From contig NZ_JAVHJP010000003.1 in the NCBI RefSeq assembly GCF_031020795.1, positions 179,408 to 243,407 of the forward strand: a stretch of 64,000 nt of DNA, written 5' to 3'. The stretch is from Hydrogenophaga pseudoflava (GTDB lineage: Bacteria; Pseudomonadota; Gammaproteobacteria; Burkholderiales; Burkholderiaceae_C). This document shows positions 28,516 to 36,265 of this stretch, piece after piece. The notes under the pieces were generated by a model that was not told where the DNA came from, made no database searches, and saw only the letters and a program-made list of their open reading frames with translations. Positions within the stretch are counted from its first letter, which is position 1; every line of letters begins with the position of its first letter. Position numbers and translations under genes: made by a program.

Positions 28516-28893
28516 GGCGCTTCTCCAGGGTTCTAAAACATCCGTTGGGGGGTTCGACTTTCACCACCGCATCGCCTGTGGCAGGCTCAGCGATGGGGTC
28601 GGACGGATGCTAGGGAAGCCCCTGTGAAGCGTCTGTACGCCGGGTGGCGTACGAAGGACGTACACCACTGGGTTCCGGGGACCGGGCCGACCCGTGGTTC
28701 CTTGTCGTAGGAGCGGCAGGCTGCGCAAGAACGAAGGAAAAGCCGGCATTCGGTGGCGCTTTCCATGGCTTGGCTGGGCGCGCAGACGCCCAGAATTCAC
28801 CGGTGCCTTGACCGGGCGACGGAAGGCAAACGGGGCTGGCGCCATGGGCGCGGACCCCGGACCCAGGGTGGCCGCCCAGTACAGGAGACCGAC
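28516..28893. other. Non-coding region between urtA and a small gene
   Basis: This 378-base stretch separates the divergent urtA and the 70-residue gene. It holds an inverted repeat GTACGCC-GGGT-GGCGTAC (28635-28652), with another GTAC 11 bases further on. The position, about 120 bases ahead of urtA, would suit a regulator site. I see no convincing sigma-54 box and no gene. Confidence 0.45.
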
Positions 28894-29106
28894 ATGCCCT
28901 CCCCATCAAGCCCCTGCGAACACCGGCTGCTCTTCGCATCGCTGTTCCACCCCGGCCGCGGCGTCGCCGTGCCGTGCGACGCCCAAGGTGAAGTGCACAT
29001 GGACGAGCTGACCGAGCGTTTGAAGAACGCCTATCTGGGCGCCCGCGCCCTCATGGGACGGGAGTACGCCTACCCCGTGGTGGAGGCGGTGCACTCGCTG
29101 CACTGA
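28894..29106 (+). CDS. Small conserved-looking hypothetical protein (70 aa)
   Basis: The ATG follows AGGAGACCGAC, a good ribosome-binding site. The protein has 70 residues, no membrane segment and a balanced composition (LFHPGRGVAVPCDAQGEVH, MDELTERLKNAYLGARALMG). It ends just before the aldehyde dehydrogenase gene, which runs the other way. I do not recognise the family. The good start signal and GC pattern favour a real gene. Confidence 0.65.
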   Translation: MPSPSSPCEHRLLFASLFHPGRGVAVPCDAQGEVHMDELTERLKNAYLGARALMGREYAYPVVEAVHSLH

Positions 29107-29139
29107 ATCCCGCGGGGCTCAGCCGCGGGGTGGGCGGAG

Positions 29140-30612
29140 TCAGCAGGGCACGCCGCCGCGCGCCAGCAGCCAGGCGGGTGCGTCCTGCAGGCACACCGGA
29201 CGCAGGAAGCGCTCCAGCGCCGCGTCGCCGACCGAGGTGGTCATGGGTGCGGTGCTCGACGGCCAGGGGCCGCCGTGCTGCTGCGCCGCCGTCACGGCCA
29301 CGCCGGTGGGCACCCCCGCGAACAGCACGCGGCCGGCGATCTGCGTGGCGCTGCGCACGATGGCGCGGTTGTCCGCCGTGTCTTCGTCGGCTCCCCAGAC
29401 GGTCACCGTCAGACTGCCGCCGACGGCGGCGAGCACGGCGTTCACCTCGGCCAGGCTGGCGCAGCGCACGATCAGGCTGCTGGGGCCGAACACCTCCTCG
29501 CGCAACTCGTGGCGCTCGATGAAGCGCTGCGCGCTCACCTGCAGCAGCTGCGGGCCGGGCGCGGGCGCCACACCCTGGCCCTGCAGCAGCGACAGTGCGC
29601 CCGCGTCCATGAAACCCTTGATGCCGGCGTCGAAGGCCTTGCGCATGCCCGCGGTCAGCATGGGATGTGGCTGCTGCTTGGCCAGCGCCTGCACCAGCTG
29701 CGGGATGAATGCCTCGGTCTCGGGCCCGTCCACCAGCACCAGCAGGCCGGGGTTGGTGCAGAACTGGCCGCAGCCCAGGGTGATGGAGCCGGCCAGCGTG
29801 GCCGCCAGCTCGGCGCCTTGGGCGGCCAGCGCGGCGGGCAGTGCGACCAGCGGGTTGATGGAGCCGAGTTCGCCGTAGAACGGGATGGGGCGCGGGCGGG
29901 CGTTGGCCTCGGCCTGCAGCGCGGCACCGCCGCGGGTGGAGCCGGTGAAGGCGCCGGCCGCGATCAGCGGGTGGCGGATGAGGCCGACACCGACCTCGAC
30001 GCCGGCGCCCTGCACCAGGCCGATCAGCCCGGCCGGCAGGCCCTGCGACTTCAGCACGCGCTGGATGATGGCGAACACCTTCTGCGACAGGCCCGGGTGG
30101 CCGGGGTGGGCCTTCACCACCACCGGGCAACCGGCGGCCAGCGCCGAGGCGGTGTCGCCACCCAGCACCGAGAAGGCGAACGGGAAATTGCTGGCCGCGA
30201 ACATGGCCACCGGTCCCAGCGGCATGCGCTGGCGCACCATGGCCGGGTGCCCGGCGGGCGGGCCACCGGCCACGGCCGGGTCGTCCAGCGATTCGAACGG
30301 CACGCCGCGCTGCGCGATGTCGGCGAAGCGGCGCAGCTGGAAGGTGGTGCGGTCGAGCTCGCCGTTCAGGCGCACCGGGCCCAGCGCGGTCTCCAGGTCG
30401 GCCCAGGCGACCAGCGTCTCGCGCTCCGCCTCCAGGCCGTCGGCCAGCGCGCGCAGCAGGGCCGCACGCTGCTCGCCACTGCTGCGGGCCCAGTCGCCGA
30501 ACGCGGCGTGGGCCTCGGTGGCGGCGCGGTGGATGTCCTGTTCGGTGGACGCGGTCAGGGCTTTGCCGTGGGCTTCGCCGGTGCGGGCGTTGATGGATTG
30601 CAGGGTGCTCAT
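29140..30612 (-). CDS. 2-oxoglutarate semialdehyde (2,5-dioxopentanoate) dehydrogenase
   Basis: The enzyme oxidises 2,5-dioxopentanoate to 2-oxoglutarate with NAD(P), the last step of oxidative uronate/aldarate breakdown. The 490-residue aldehyde dehydrogenase shows ASNFPFAFSVLGGDTASALAAG, AFTGSTRGG, FYGELGSINPL and the nucleophile Cys in LGCGQFCTNPG. This wording is typical of the KGSA dehydrogenase branch. It starts two bases after the GntR-type regulator stop and is therefore in the same minus-strand unit. KdgD, which makes its substrate, is encoded at 37701. Confidence 0.9.
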   Translation of the reverse strand: MSTLQSINARTGEAHGKALTASTEQDIHRAATEAHAAFGDWARSSGEQRAALLRALADGLEAERETLVAWADLETALGPVRLNGELDRTTFQLRRFADIAQRGVPFESLDDPAVAGGPPAGHPAMVRQRMPLGPVAMFAASNFPFAFSVLGGDTASALAAGCPVVVKAHPGHPGLSQKVFAIIQRVLKSQGLPAGLIGLVQGAGVEVGVGLIRHPLIAAGAFTGSTRGGAALQAEANARPRPIPFYGELGSINPLVALPAALAAQGAELAATLAGSITLGCGQFCTNPGLLVLVDGPETEAFIPQLVQALAKQQPHPMLTAGMRKAFDAGIKGFMDAGALSLLQGQGVAPAPGPQLLQVSAQRFIERHELREEVFGPSSLIVRCASLAEVNAVLAAVGGSLTVTVWGADEDTADNRAIVRSATQIAGRVLFAGVPTGVAVTAAQQHGGPWPSSTAPMTTSVGDAALERFLRPVCLQDAPAWLLARGGVPC

Positions 30613-30614
30613 GC

Positions 30615-31382
30615 TCAGGTTTCGGGTTGGGCGCGGCGCAGACGCTCGCGGCTGTTGGAGAGGTGGGTGCGCATGGCGGCGCGCGCAGCCTCGGGTTCCT
30701 GGCGCCGGATGGCGTCCAGGATGTCTTCGTGTTCGCGGTGCACCCGCTCCAGGTAGGCCAGTCGCCCCTCGGGCGCCCGGGCCGCCGTGTTGAGGCGGGT
30801 GCGCGGAATGATCATGGTGCCGAGGTAGATCATCAGCTCCGCAAAGTGGCGGTTGCCGGTGGCCCGCGCCACCTCCACGTGGAACTGGAAATCCGAGGGC
30901 ACGGCGTCGGAGTCGGCGTGGATGGCCACGTTGAACGAGGCCAGCGCGGCCGCCATGGCCGACAGGCTCGCCTCGTTGCGCCGCGTCGCGGCCAGCGCCG
31001 CGGCCTCGCTTTCGAGGCTGATGCGCAACTCCAGCAGTTCGACGACATCGGCCACCGTCGCGAAGTCCTCGGGGGCGATGCGAAACGTGGGTTCGGCGGC
31101 GCGGGGCACCTGCACGAAGGTGCCGATGCCATGGCGCGTCTCGACCAGGCCGGAGGCCTGCAGCCGAGAGATGGCCTCGCGCACCACGGTGCGGCTGACG
31201 TCGAAACGCCCGACCAGCTCCGATTCGCTCGGCAGCTTGAGGCCCGGGACCAGCCGGCCCTCCCGGATGTCCGCCTCCAGCGTGGCCACGATTTCCGACA
31301 CCAGGCCGCGCGGCCGGCGCGCACGCGCAGCGGCCACCGCCCCGACGGGGCTCTCCTCTCCTAGGGTTTTCACGGGGTCCAT
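30615..31382 (-). CDS. FadR-type GntR regulator of uronate/aldarate genes
   Basis: The 255-residue regulator has an N-terminal winged helix (residues 28-95; LKLPSESELVGRFDVSRTVVREAI) and an FCD domain with the expected metal-ligand pattern (DFQFHVEVARATGN, then HREHEDILDAI). It lies between divergent catabolic units. Palindromes TTGTCTGACAA stand in the adjacent promoter and before kdgD, and match the general FadR-family site GT-N3-AC. It probably represses uronate genes and releases DNA when an aldarate-type inducer binds. ATG 31382 has AAGGA upstream on the coding strand; an earlier GTG is possible. Confidence 0.88.
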   Translation of the reverse strand: MDPVKTLGEESPVGAVAAARARRPRGLVSEIVATLEADIREGRLVPGLKLPSESELVGRFDVSRTVVREAISRLQASGLVETRHGIGTFVQVPRAAEPTFRIAPEDFATVADVVELLELRISLESEAAALAATRRNEASLSAMAAALASFNVAIHADSDAVPSDFQFHVEVARATGNRHFAELMIYLGTMIIPRTRLNTAARAPEGRLAYLERVHREHEDILDAIRRQEPEAARAAMRTHLSNSRERLRRAQPET

Positions 31383-31392
31383 GGCTTTTTCC

Positions 31393-31421
31393 TTGACAGC
31401 CTGCGTGGGGATTTTCACAAT
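31393..31421 (+). promoter_or_regulatory. Predicted sigma-70 promoter for the udh operon
   Basis: TTGACA (31393-31398), 17 bases, CACAAT (31416-31421), followed 9 bases later by a TTGTCTGACAA palindrome. The promoter before kdgD has the same elements in the same order. It lies just upstream of the regulator start codon on the other strand. Confidence 0.65.
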
Positions 31422-31430
31422 GGCGCTCAC

Positions 31431-31441
31431 TTGTCTGACAA
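31431..31441. promoter_or_regulatory. Predicted FadR-type operator at the udh promoter
   Basis: TTGTCTGACAA is a palindrome around one central base, located around the expected transcription start. Repeated at 31635-31645 and, with one change, at 37637-37647. Confidence 0.7.
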
Positions 31442-31526
31442 CACACAACTGACATTTGGAGCACGGTTGAACTGTAGCAAAGGCCCGGCGTTCTGTGCAA
31501 CCGAACCGGAAAACGCGTGAAACACC

Positions 31527-32345
31527 ATGGTAAACCCTAGGAAAACCCACCAACGGATCCTGCTCACCGGCGCCGCCGGCGGCCTGGGCACTGCCCTGCG
31601 CACCCGGCTCCGAGCGAACTGCGACGTGCTCAGGTTGTCTGACAAGATAGGCCTGGGCGAGGCGCAGCCGGGCGAAGAGATCGCCCTGGCCGACCTGGCC
31701 GATGCGGCGGCGGTGGACGCGGCCGTGGCCGGCTGCGACGCCATCGTGCACCTGGGCGGCATCTCGGTGGAGGCGCCGTTCGAGGCCATCCTGCAGGCCA
31801 ACATCCTGGGCGTCTACCACCTGTACGAAGCGGCCCGGAAACACGGCGTCAAGCGCGTGGTGTTCGCCAGCTCCAACCATGTCACCGGCTTCTACAGGCA
31901 GAGCGAAACCATCACCGCCGACCACCCGGCCCGGCCCGACAGCTACTACGGCGTGAGCAAGGCCTTCGGCGAGGACTTCTCGCGCTTCTACTTCGACCGC
32001 TACGGCATCGAGACCGCCTGCGTGCGCATCGGCTCCTCGTTCCCCGAGCCCAAGGACCGCCGCATGCTCGCCACCTGGCTGAGCTTCGACGACCTGCACC
32101 GCCTCATCAGCGCCTGCCTGTCCACCCCGGTGCTGGGCCACAGCATCGTGTTCGGCATGTCGGACAACGCGGTCACCTGGTGGGACAACAGCCGCGCGCG
32201 CCACATCGGCTACGTGCCGCAGGACAGCTCGGACGTGTTCCGCGACGCCGTGTTCGCGCGCACCCCTGCGCCCGACCTGAACGACCCGGCCGCCCTCTAC
32301 CAGGGCGGCGGCTTCGTCAAGGCGGACCCCTTCAAGAAGGCCTGA
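31527..32345 (+). CDS. udh: Uronate dehydrogenase
   Basis: The enzyme oxidises glucuronate or galacturonate to the aldarolactone with NAD. The 272-residue short-chain dehydrogenase shows the Rossmann motif TGAAGGLGTALR, the catalytic Ser/Tyr/Lys (FASSNHVTGFY, YYGVSKAFGEDF) and the ending PAALYQGGGF, characteristic of uronate dehydrogenases. It heads a plus-strand operon with a lactonase and a TRAP transporter. An extra TTGTCTGACAA copy lies inside its coding region at 31635-31645. ATG 31527 has only a weak ribosome-binding site. Confidence 0.92.
   Translation: MVNPRKTHQRILLTGAAGGLGTALRTRLRANCDVLRLSDKIGLGEAQPGEEIALADLADAAAVDAAVAGCDAIVHLGGISVEAPFEAILQANILGVYHLYEAARKHGVKRVVFASSNHVTGFYRQSETITADHPARPDSYYGVSKAFGEDFSRFYFDRYGIETACVRIGSSFPEPKDRRMLATWLSFDDLHRLISACLSTPVLGHSIVFGMSDNAVTWWDNSRARHIGYVPQDSSDVFRDAVFARTPAPDLNDPAALYQGGGFVKADPFKKA
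31635..31645. promoter_or_regulatory. Additional FadR-type operator inside udh
   Basis: A second perfect TTGTCTGACAA lies 204 bases downstream of the promoter-proximal site, within the udh coding sequence (LRLSDK codons). Repressors bound at both sites could loop the promoter or block elongation; that is inference. Confidence 0.5.
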
Positions 32346-32354
32346 GTGCGCGCC

Positions 32355-33260
32355 ATGAGCGATCAGGCCGAACTGCTGCTGGACGCGCGCAACGGCGTGG
32401 GCGAGAGCCCCGTCTGGGACGGCGCGCGCCAGTGCCTGTGGTGGGTGGACATTCCCGGCCAGCGGCTGTGGTGCTGGAGCGTCTCCAGCGGCCGCGCGCT
32501 GCACTGGGCCACGCCCGAGCAGACCGGTTGCATCGCACTGGCCGCGGGCAGCGACGCCCTGCCCCATGGCCAGTGGATCGCGGCCATGGAGACCGGCATC
32601 GCGCGCCTGACGCCGCAGACCGACGGCACGGTGGACTGCGAGTGGGTCGCCCGCGTGAACCATCCGCAGACCGGCATGCGCTTCAACGACGGCCGCTGCG
32701 ACCGCCAGGGCCGCCTGCGCGCCGGCACCATGGTGGCCGACATGTCGCTGGCGGCTCCGTCGGGCAGCCTGTACGCGCTCGTAGCGCCCGGCGGGCTGCG
32801 GGGTCTGGAAGCCGGCTACATCACGCCCAACGGCATGGCCTTCAGCCCCGACGGCCGCACGATGTACCTGTCGGACTCGCACCCGAACCGCCAGACCGTC
32901 TGGGCCTTCGACTACGACACGGACACCGGCACGCCGCACGACCGCCGCGTGTTCATCGACTTCAGGCCCCTGCCCGGCCGCCCCGACGGCGCCGCGGTGG
33001 ACGCCGACGGCTGCTACTGGATCTGCGGCAACGACGCCGGCCTGGTGCACCGCTTCACGCCCGACGGCAAGCTCGACCGCTCGCTGCCCGTGCCGGTGAA
33101 GAAGCCCGCCATGTGCGCCTTCGGCGGCGCCGGGCTCGACACCCTGTTCGTCACGTCCATCCGGCCCGGCGGCGATCTGTCCGATCAGCCGCTGGCCGGT
33201 GGCGTCTTTGCACTGCGTCCGGGCGTGAGGGGCCTGGACGAGCCGCGCTGCGTCCTCTGA
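32355..33260 (+). CDS. SMP-30/gluconolactonase family aldarolactonase
   Basis: The 301-residue beta-propeller enzyme shows the SMP-30 marks GVGESPVWDGARQCLWWVDI, MRFNDGRCDRQGR and TPNGMAFSPDGRTMYLSDSH, with metal-binding Glu, Asn and Asp in their usual places. Next to uronate dehydrogenase it most likely hydrolyses the glucaro- or galactarolactone that enzyme produces. ATG 32355 is preferred; a GTG at 32346 is also in frame. Gap to udh is about 9 bases. Confidence 0.88.
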   Translation: MSDQAELLLDARNGVGESPVWDGARQCLWWVDIPGQRLWCWSVSSGRALHWATPEQTGCIALAAGSDALPHGQWIAAMETGIARLTPQTDGTVDCEWVARVNHPQTGMRFNDGRCDRQGRLRAGTMVADMSLAAPSGSLYALVAPGGLRGLEAGYITPNGMAFSPDGRTMYLSDSHPNRQTVWAFDYDTDTGTPHDRRVFIDFRPLPGRPDGAAVDADGCYWICGNDAGLVHRFTPDGKLDRSLPVPVKKPAMCAFGGAGLDTLFVTSIRPGGDLSDQPLAGGVFALRPGVRGLDEPRCVL

Positions 33261-33321
33261 CGCCCTGACGCGCCGGCACGGTTTTCTTCACCTCAACCCA
33301 ACCACCCCAACGGAGACACTG

Positions 33322-34296
33322 ATGAAACTGCAACGCCGATTCCTCACCAGCCTGGTGCTGGCCGCCCTGCTGCCTCTGGGCGCGCAGGCCCAGACCGTGC
33401 TGAAGTCGCACGACACCCACCCCGCCGGCTACCCCACCGTGGTCGCCGTCGAGAACATGGGCAAGAAACTGGAGGCCGCGACACAAGGCCGCATCAAGGT
33501 GCAGATGTTCCCCGGCGCCGTGCTGGGCCAGGAAAAGGAAGCCGTGGAGCAGGTGCAGCTGGGCGCCATCCAGATGGCCCGCATCTCGCTGGGCGTGATC
33601 GGCCCGGTGGTGCCCGAGGTGGACGTGTTCAACATGCCCTTCGTGTTCCGCGACATCAAGCACATGCGCGCCGTGATCGACGGCCCGGTGGGCGACGAAC
33701 TGCTGGCCAAGGTGACGGCCAGCCCGGCGCGTCTGGTGGGCCTGGGCTGGATGGACGGCGGCGCGCGCAGCCTCTACACCAAGAAGCCGGTGCGCAAGCC
33801 CGAGGACCTCAAGGGCCAGAAGGTGCGCATGATGGGCAACCCGCTCTTCGTGGACACCATGAACGCCATGGGCGGCAACGGCATCGCCATGGCCTACGGC
33901 GAGGTGTTCACCTCGCTGCAGACCGGCGTGATCGACGGCGCCGAGAACAACCCGCCGAGCTACTTCACCGCCAACCACTACAACACCCCGGCCAAGTACT
34001 ACAGCCAGACCAACCACCTGATCATTCCCGAGATCCTGGTGATGTCCAAGGTGGCCTGGGACAAGCTCAGCCCGGCCGACCAGGCGCTGGTGAAGAAGCT
34101 GGCGCGCGAGGCGCAGCTGGAGCAGCGCCAGCTCTGGGACAAGAGCGTGGAGGAGTACACCGCCAAGCTCAAGGCCGCCGGCGTCGAGTTCATCAACATC
34201 GACAACAAGCCCTTCTACGACGCCACCGAGCCGGTGCGCCAGAAGTACGGCGCCAAGCATGCCGAGCTGATGAAGCGCATCTCGGCTGTGAACTAA
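33322..34296 (+). CDS. TRAP transporter substrate-binding protein (DctP type)
   Basis: The 324-residue periplasmic protein has a signal peptide (cleavage after AQA, residue 23) and the DctP fold: LKSHDTHPAGYPTVVAVENMG, FPGAVLGQEKEAVEQVQLG, MPFVFRDIKHMRAVIDG, SLQTGVIDGAENNPPSY. Genomic position between lactonase and aldarate dehydratase points to uronates or aldarates as ligands. It follows GGAGACACTG and precedes the DctQ and DctM subunits after a GC-rich repeat. Confidence 0.93.
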   Translation: MKLQRRFLTSLVLAALLPLGAQAQTVLKSHDTHPAGYPTVVAVENMGKKLEAATQGRIKVQMFPGAVLGQEKEAVEQVQLGAIQMARISLGVIGPVVPEVDVFNMPFVFRDIKHMRAVIDGPVGDELLAKVTASPARLVGLGWMDGGARSLYTKKPVRKPEDLKGQKVRMMGNPLFVDTMNAMGGNGIAMAYGEVFTSLQTGVIDGAENNPPSYFTANHYNTPAKYYSQTNHLIIPEILVMSKVAWDKLSPADQALVKKLAREAQLEQRQLWDKSVEEYTAKLKAAGVEFINIDNKPFYDATEPVRQKYGAKHAELMKRISAVN

Positions 34297-34298
34297 GT

Positions 34299-34366
34299 CC
34301 CCCCCTGCGCCGCTTCGCGGCTTCCCCCCAGGGGGACCACACCTGAGGCCCGGCGGAGCCGGTTCC
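34299..34366 (-). repeat. GC-rich palindromic repeat between dctP- and dctQ-type genes, copy 4
   Basis: CCCCCCTGCGCCGCTTCGCGG, CCCCCCAGGGGG and GCCCGGCGGAGCCGGTTCC: an inverted-orientation copy of the family. It lies in the 140-base gap inside the TRAP operon and could attenuate transcription so that the binding protein is made in excess; that is inference. Confidence 0.8.
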
Positions 34367-34436
34367 TCGGTGTGTGCTGGATGGCCGCTCCACCGTTGCT
34401 TCTCTTTCTCCCACTCTCCCTCTCTTCGAGGCTCTC

Positions 34437-34979
34437 ATGAGTCATCAACCTTCCAGCGGACACCCTGTCTCGCGCTTCATGGACCTGGTCTACCTCGCCT
34501 GCATCTGGGTCGCCGGGGCCTGCATCTTCCTGATGTCGGTCTTCATCCCGTGGGGCATCTTCTCGCGCTACGTGCTGGGCACGGGCTCGCAATGGCCCGA
34601 GCCCATCTCCATCCTGCTGATGGTGGTGTTCACCTTTCTGGGCGCGGCCTGCAGCTACCGCGCGGGTGGCCACATCGCCGTGGAGATGCTGACGCAGCGC
34701 CTGCCGGCCTCGGTGCAGCGCCCGCTGCGCGGCGTGGTGCACCTGCTGATGCTGGGCGTGTCGCTGTTCATGTTCTGGTACGGCATCCAGCTGTGCGTCG
34801 GCACCTGGGGCCAGTCGATCCCCGAGCTGCCCTGGATGCCCGTGGGCTTCACCTACCTGCCGGTACCTCTCGGCGGCGCCGTCACCGCGCTGTTCGTGCT
34901 GGAACACATCGTCCTGGGCGACCAGCGCCAGCGCGCCATCGTCACGTTTGACCACGAACCCGCCCAGGGAGCCGCGTGA
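34437..34979 (+). CDS. TRAP transporter small permease (DctQ type)
   Basis: The 180-residue membrane protein has four predicted helices (IWVAGACIFLMSVFIPWGIF, ILLMVVFTFLGAACSYR, VVHLLMLGVSLFMFWYG, and a C-terminal one), the normal DctQ topology. It forms the membrane complex with the DctM protein encoded next. ATG 34437 (MSHQPSSG) is preferred over upstream in-frame starts that lie next to the repeat. Confidence 0.9.
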   Translation: MSHQPSSGHPVSRFMDLVYLACIWVAGACIFLMSVFIPWGIFSRYVLGTGSQWPEPISILLMVVFTFLGAACSYRAGGHIAVEMLTQRLPASVQRPLRGVVHLLMLGVSLFMFWYGIQLCVGTWGQSIPELPWMPVGFTYLPVPLGGAVTALFVLEHIVLGDQRQRAIVTFDHEPAQGAA

Positions 34980-36265
34980 TGGAAGCCTGGGTCCTGCTCG
35001 GCAGTTTCTTCGTGCTGATCCTGATCGGCACCCCCGTGGCCTACGCCATGGGCATCGCGGCGCTCATCGGCGCCTGGTGGATCGAGATCCCGCTGGACGC
35101 GGTGATGATCGCGATCGCCAACGGCGTCAACAAGTTCTCGCTGCTCGCCATTCCCTTCTTCGTGCTGGCCGGCGCCATCATGGCCGAAGGCGGCATGGCG
35201 CGGCGCCTGGTGGCCTTTGCCAACGTGCTGGTGGGCTTCATCCGCGGCGGCCTGTCGCTGGTGAACATCCTGGCCTCCACCTTTTTCGGCGCCATCTCCG
35301 GTTCGTCCATGGCCGACACGGCCTCGGTCGGCACCGTGCTGATTCCCGAGATGGAGAAGAAGGGCTACCCGCGCGACTTCGCCACCGCCGTGACCGTCAG
35401 CGGTTCGGTGCAGGCCATCCTCATCCCGCCCAGCCACAACGCGGTCATCTACTCGCTGGCCGCGGGTGGCACCGTGTCCATCGCGGCGCTGTTCATCGCC
35501 GGTGTGCTGCCGGGCCTGCTGCTGGGGCTCACGCTCTCGGTCATGTGCCTGGCCATGGCGCGCAAGCGCAACTACCCCAAGGGCGAAGTGATCCCGATGA
35601 AGCAGGCGCTGAGGATCTGCGCCGACGCGCTCTGGGGCCTGGCCACCATGGTCATCATCCTCGGCGGCATTCTCAGCGGCGTGTTCACCGCCACCGAGTC
35701 GGCCTCCATCGCGGTGCTGTGGGCGTTCTTCGTCACGATGTTCGTCTACCGCGACTACAAGTGGAACGAGCTGCCCAAGCTGGTCCACCGCACGGTCAAG
35801 ACGCTGTCGATCGTGATGATCCTGATCGCCTTCGCAGCGAGCTTCGGCTACATCATGACCCTGATGCAGATCCCGATGAAGATCACCGCGGCACTGACGG
35901 CCCTGTCCGACAACCGCTACGTGATCCTGGCGCTGATCAACGGTCTGCTGCTGGTGCTGGGCACGCTGATGGACATGGCACCGCTGATCCTGATCCTCAC
36001 GCCGATCCTGATGCCGGTGATCCAGAGCATCGGCGTGGACCCGGTGCACTTCGGGATGATCATGATGGTCAACCTGGGCATCGGCCTGCTGACCCCGCCG
36101 GTCGGTGGGGTGCTCTTCGTCGGCGCGGCCGTGGCCAAGCTGCCGATGGAACAGGTGGTCAAGGCCCTGCTGCCCTTCTTCGGCGCCCTGCTGCTGGTGC
36201 TGGTCGCGGTCACCTACATCCCCGCGCTGTCGCTGTGGCTGCCCGCCGTGCTGGACGTGAAGTGA
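34979..36265 (+). CDS. TRAP transporter large permease (DctM type)
   Basis: The 428-residue protein has about 12 membrane helices and the DctM marks: NKFSLLAIPFFVLAGAIMAEGG, FFGAISGSSMADTASVGTVLIPEM, TVSGSVQAILIPPSHNAVIY, NLGIGLLTPPVGGVLF. Its ATG shares a base with the DctQ stop. It carries the sodium-driven import of the substrate captured by the DctP protein. Confidence 0.94.
   Translation: MEAWVLLGSFFVLILIGTPVAYAMGIAALIGAWWIEIPLDAVMIAIANGVNKFSLLAIPFFVLAGAIMAEGGMARRLVAFANVLVGFIRGGLSLVNILASTFFGAISGSSMADTASVGTVLIPEMEKKGYPRDFATAVTVSGSVQAILIPPSHNAVIYSLAAGGTVSIAALFIAGVLPGLLLGLTLSVMCLAMARKRNYPKGEVIPMKQALRICADALWGLATMVIILGGILSGVFTATESASIAVLWAFFVTMFVYRDYKWNELPKLVHRTVKTLSIVMILIAFAASFGYIMTLMQIPMKITAALTALSDNRYVILALINGLLLVLGTLMDMAPLILILTPILMPVIQSIGVDPVHFGMIMMVNLGIGLLTPPVGGVLFVGAAVAKLPMEQVVKALLPFFGALLLVLVAVTYIPALSLWLPAVLDVK

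Noticed and set aside
31383-33050. Long upstream extension of the FadR-type regulator frame over udh and the lactonase
   Set aside because: The regulator is complete from 31382, with a ribosome-binding site. The rest is antisense to udh and the lactonase, which have clear motifs.
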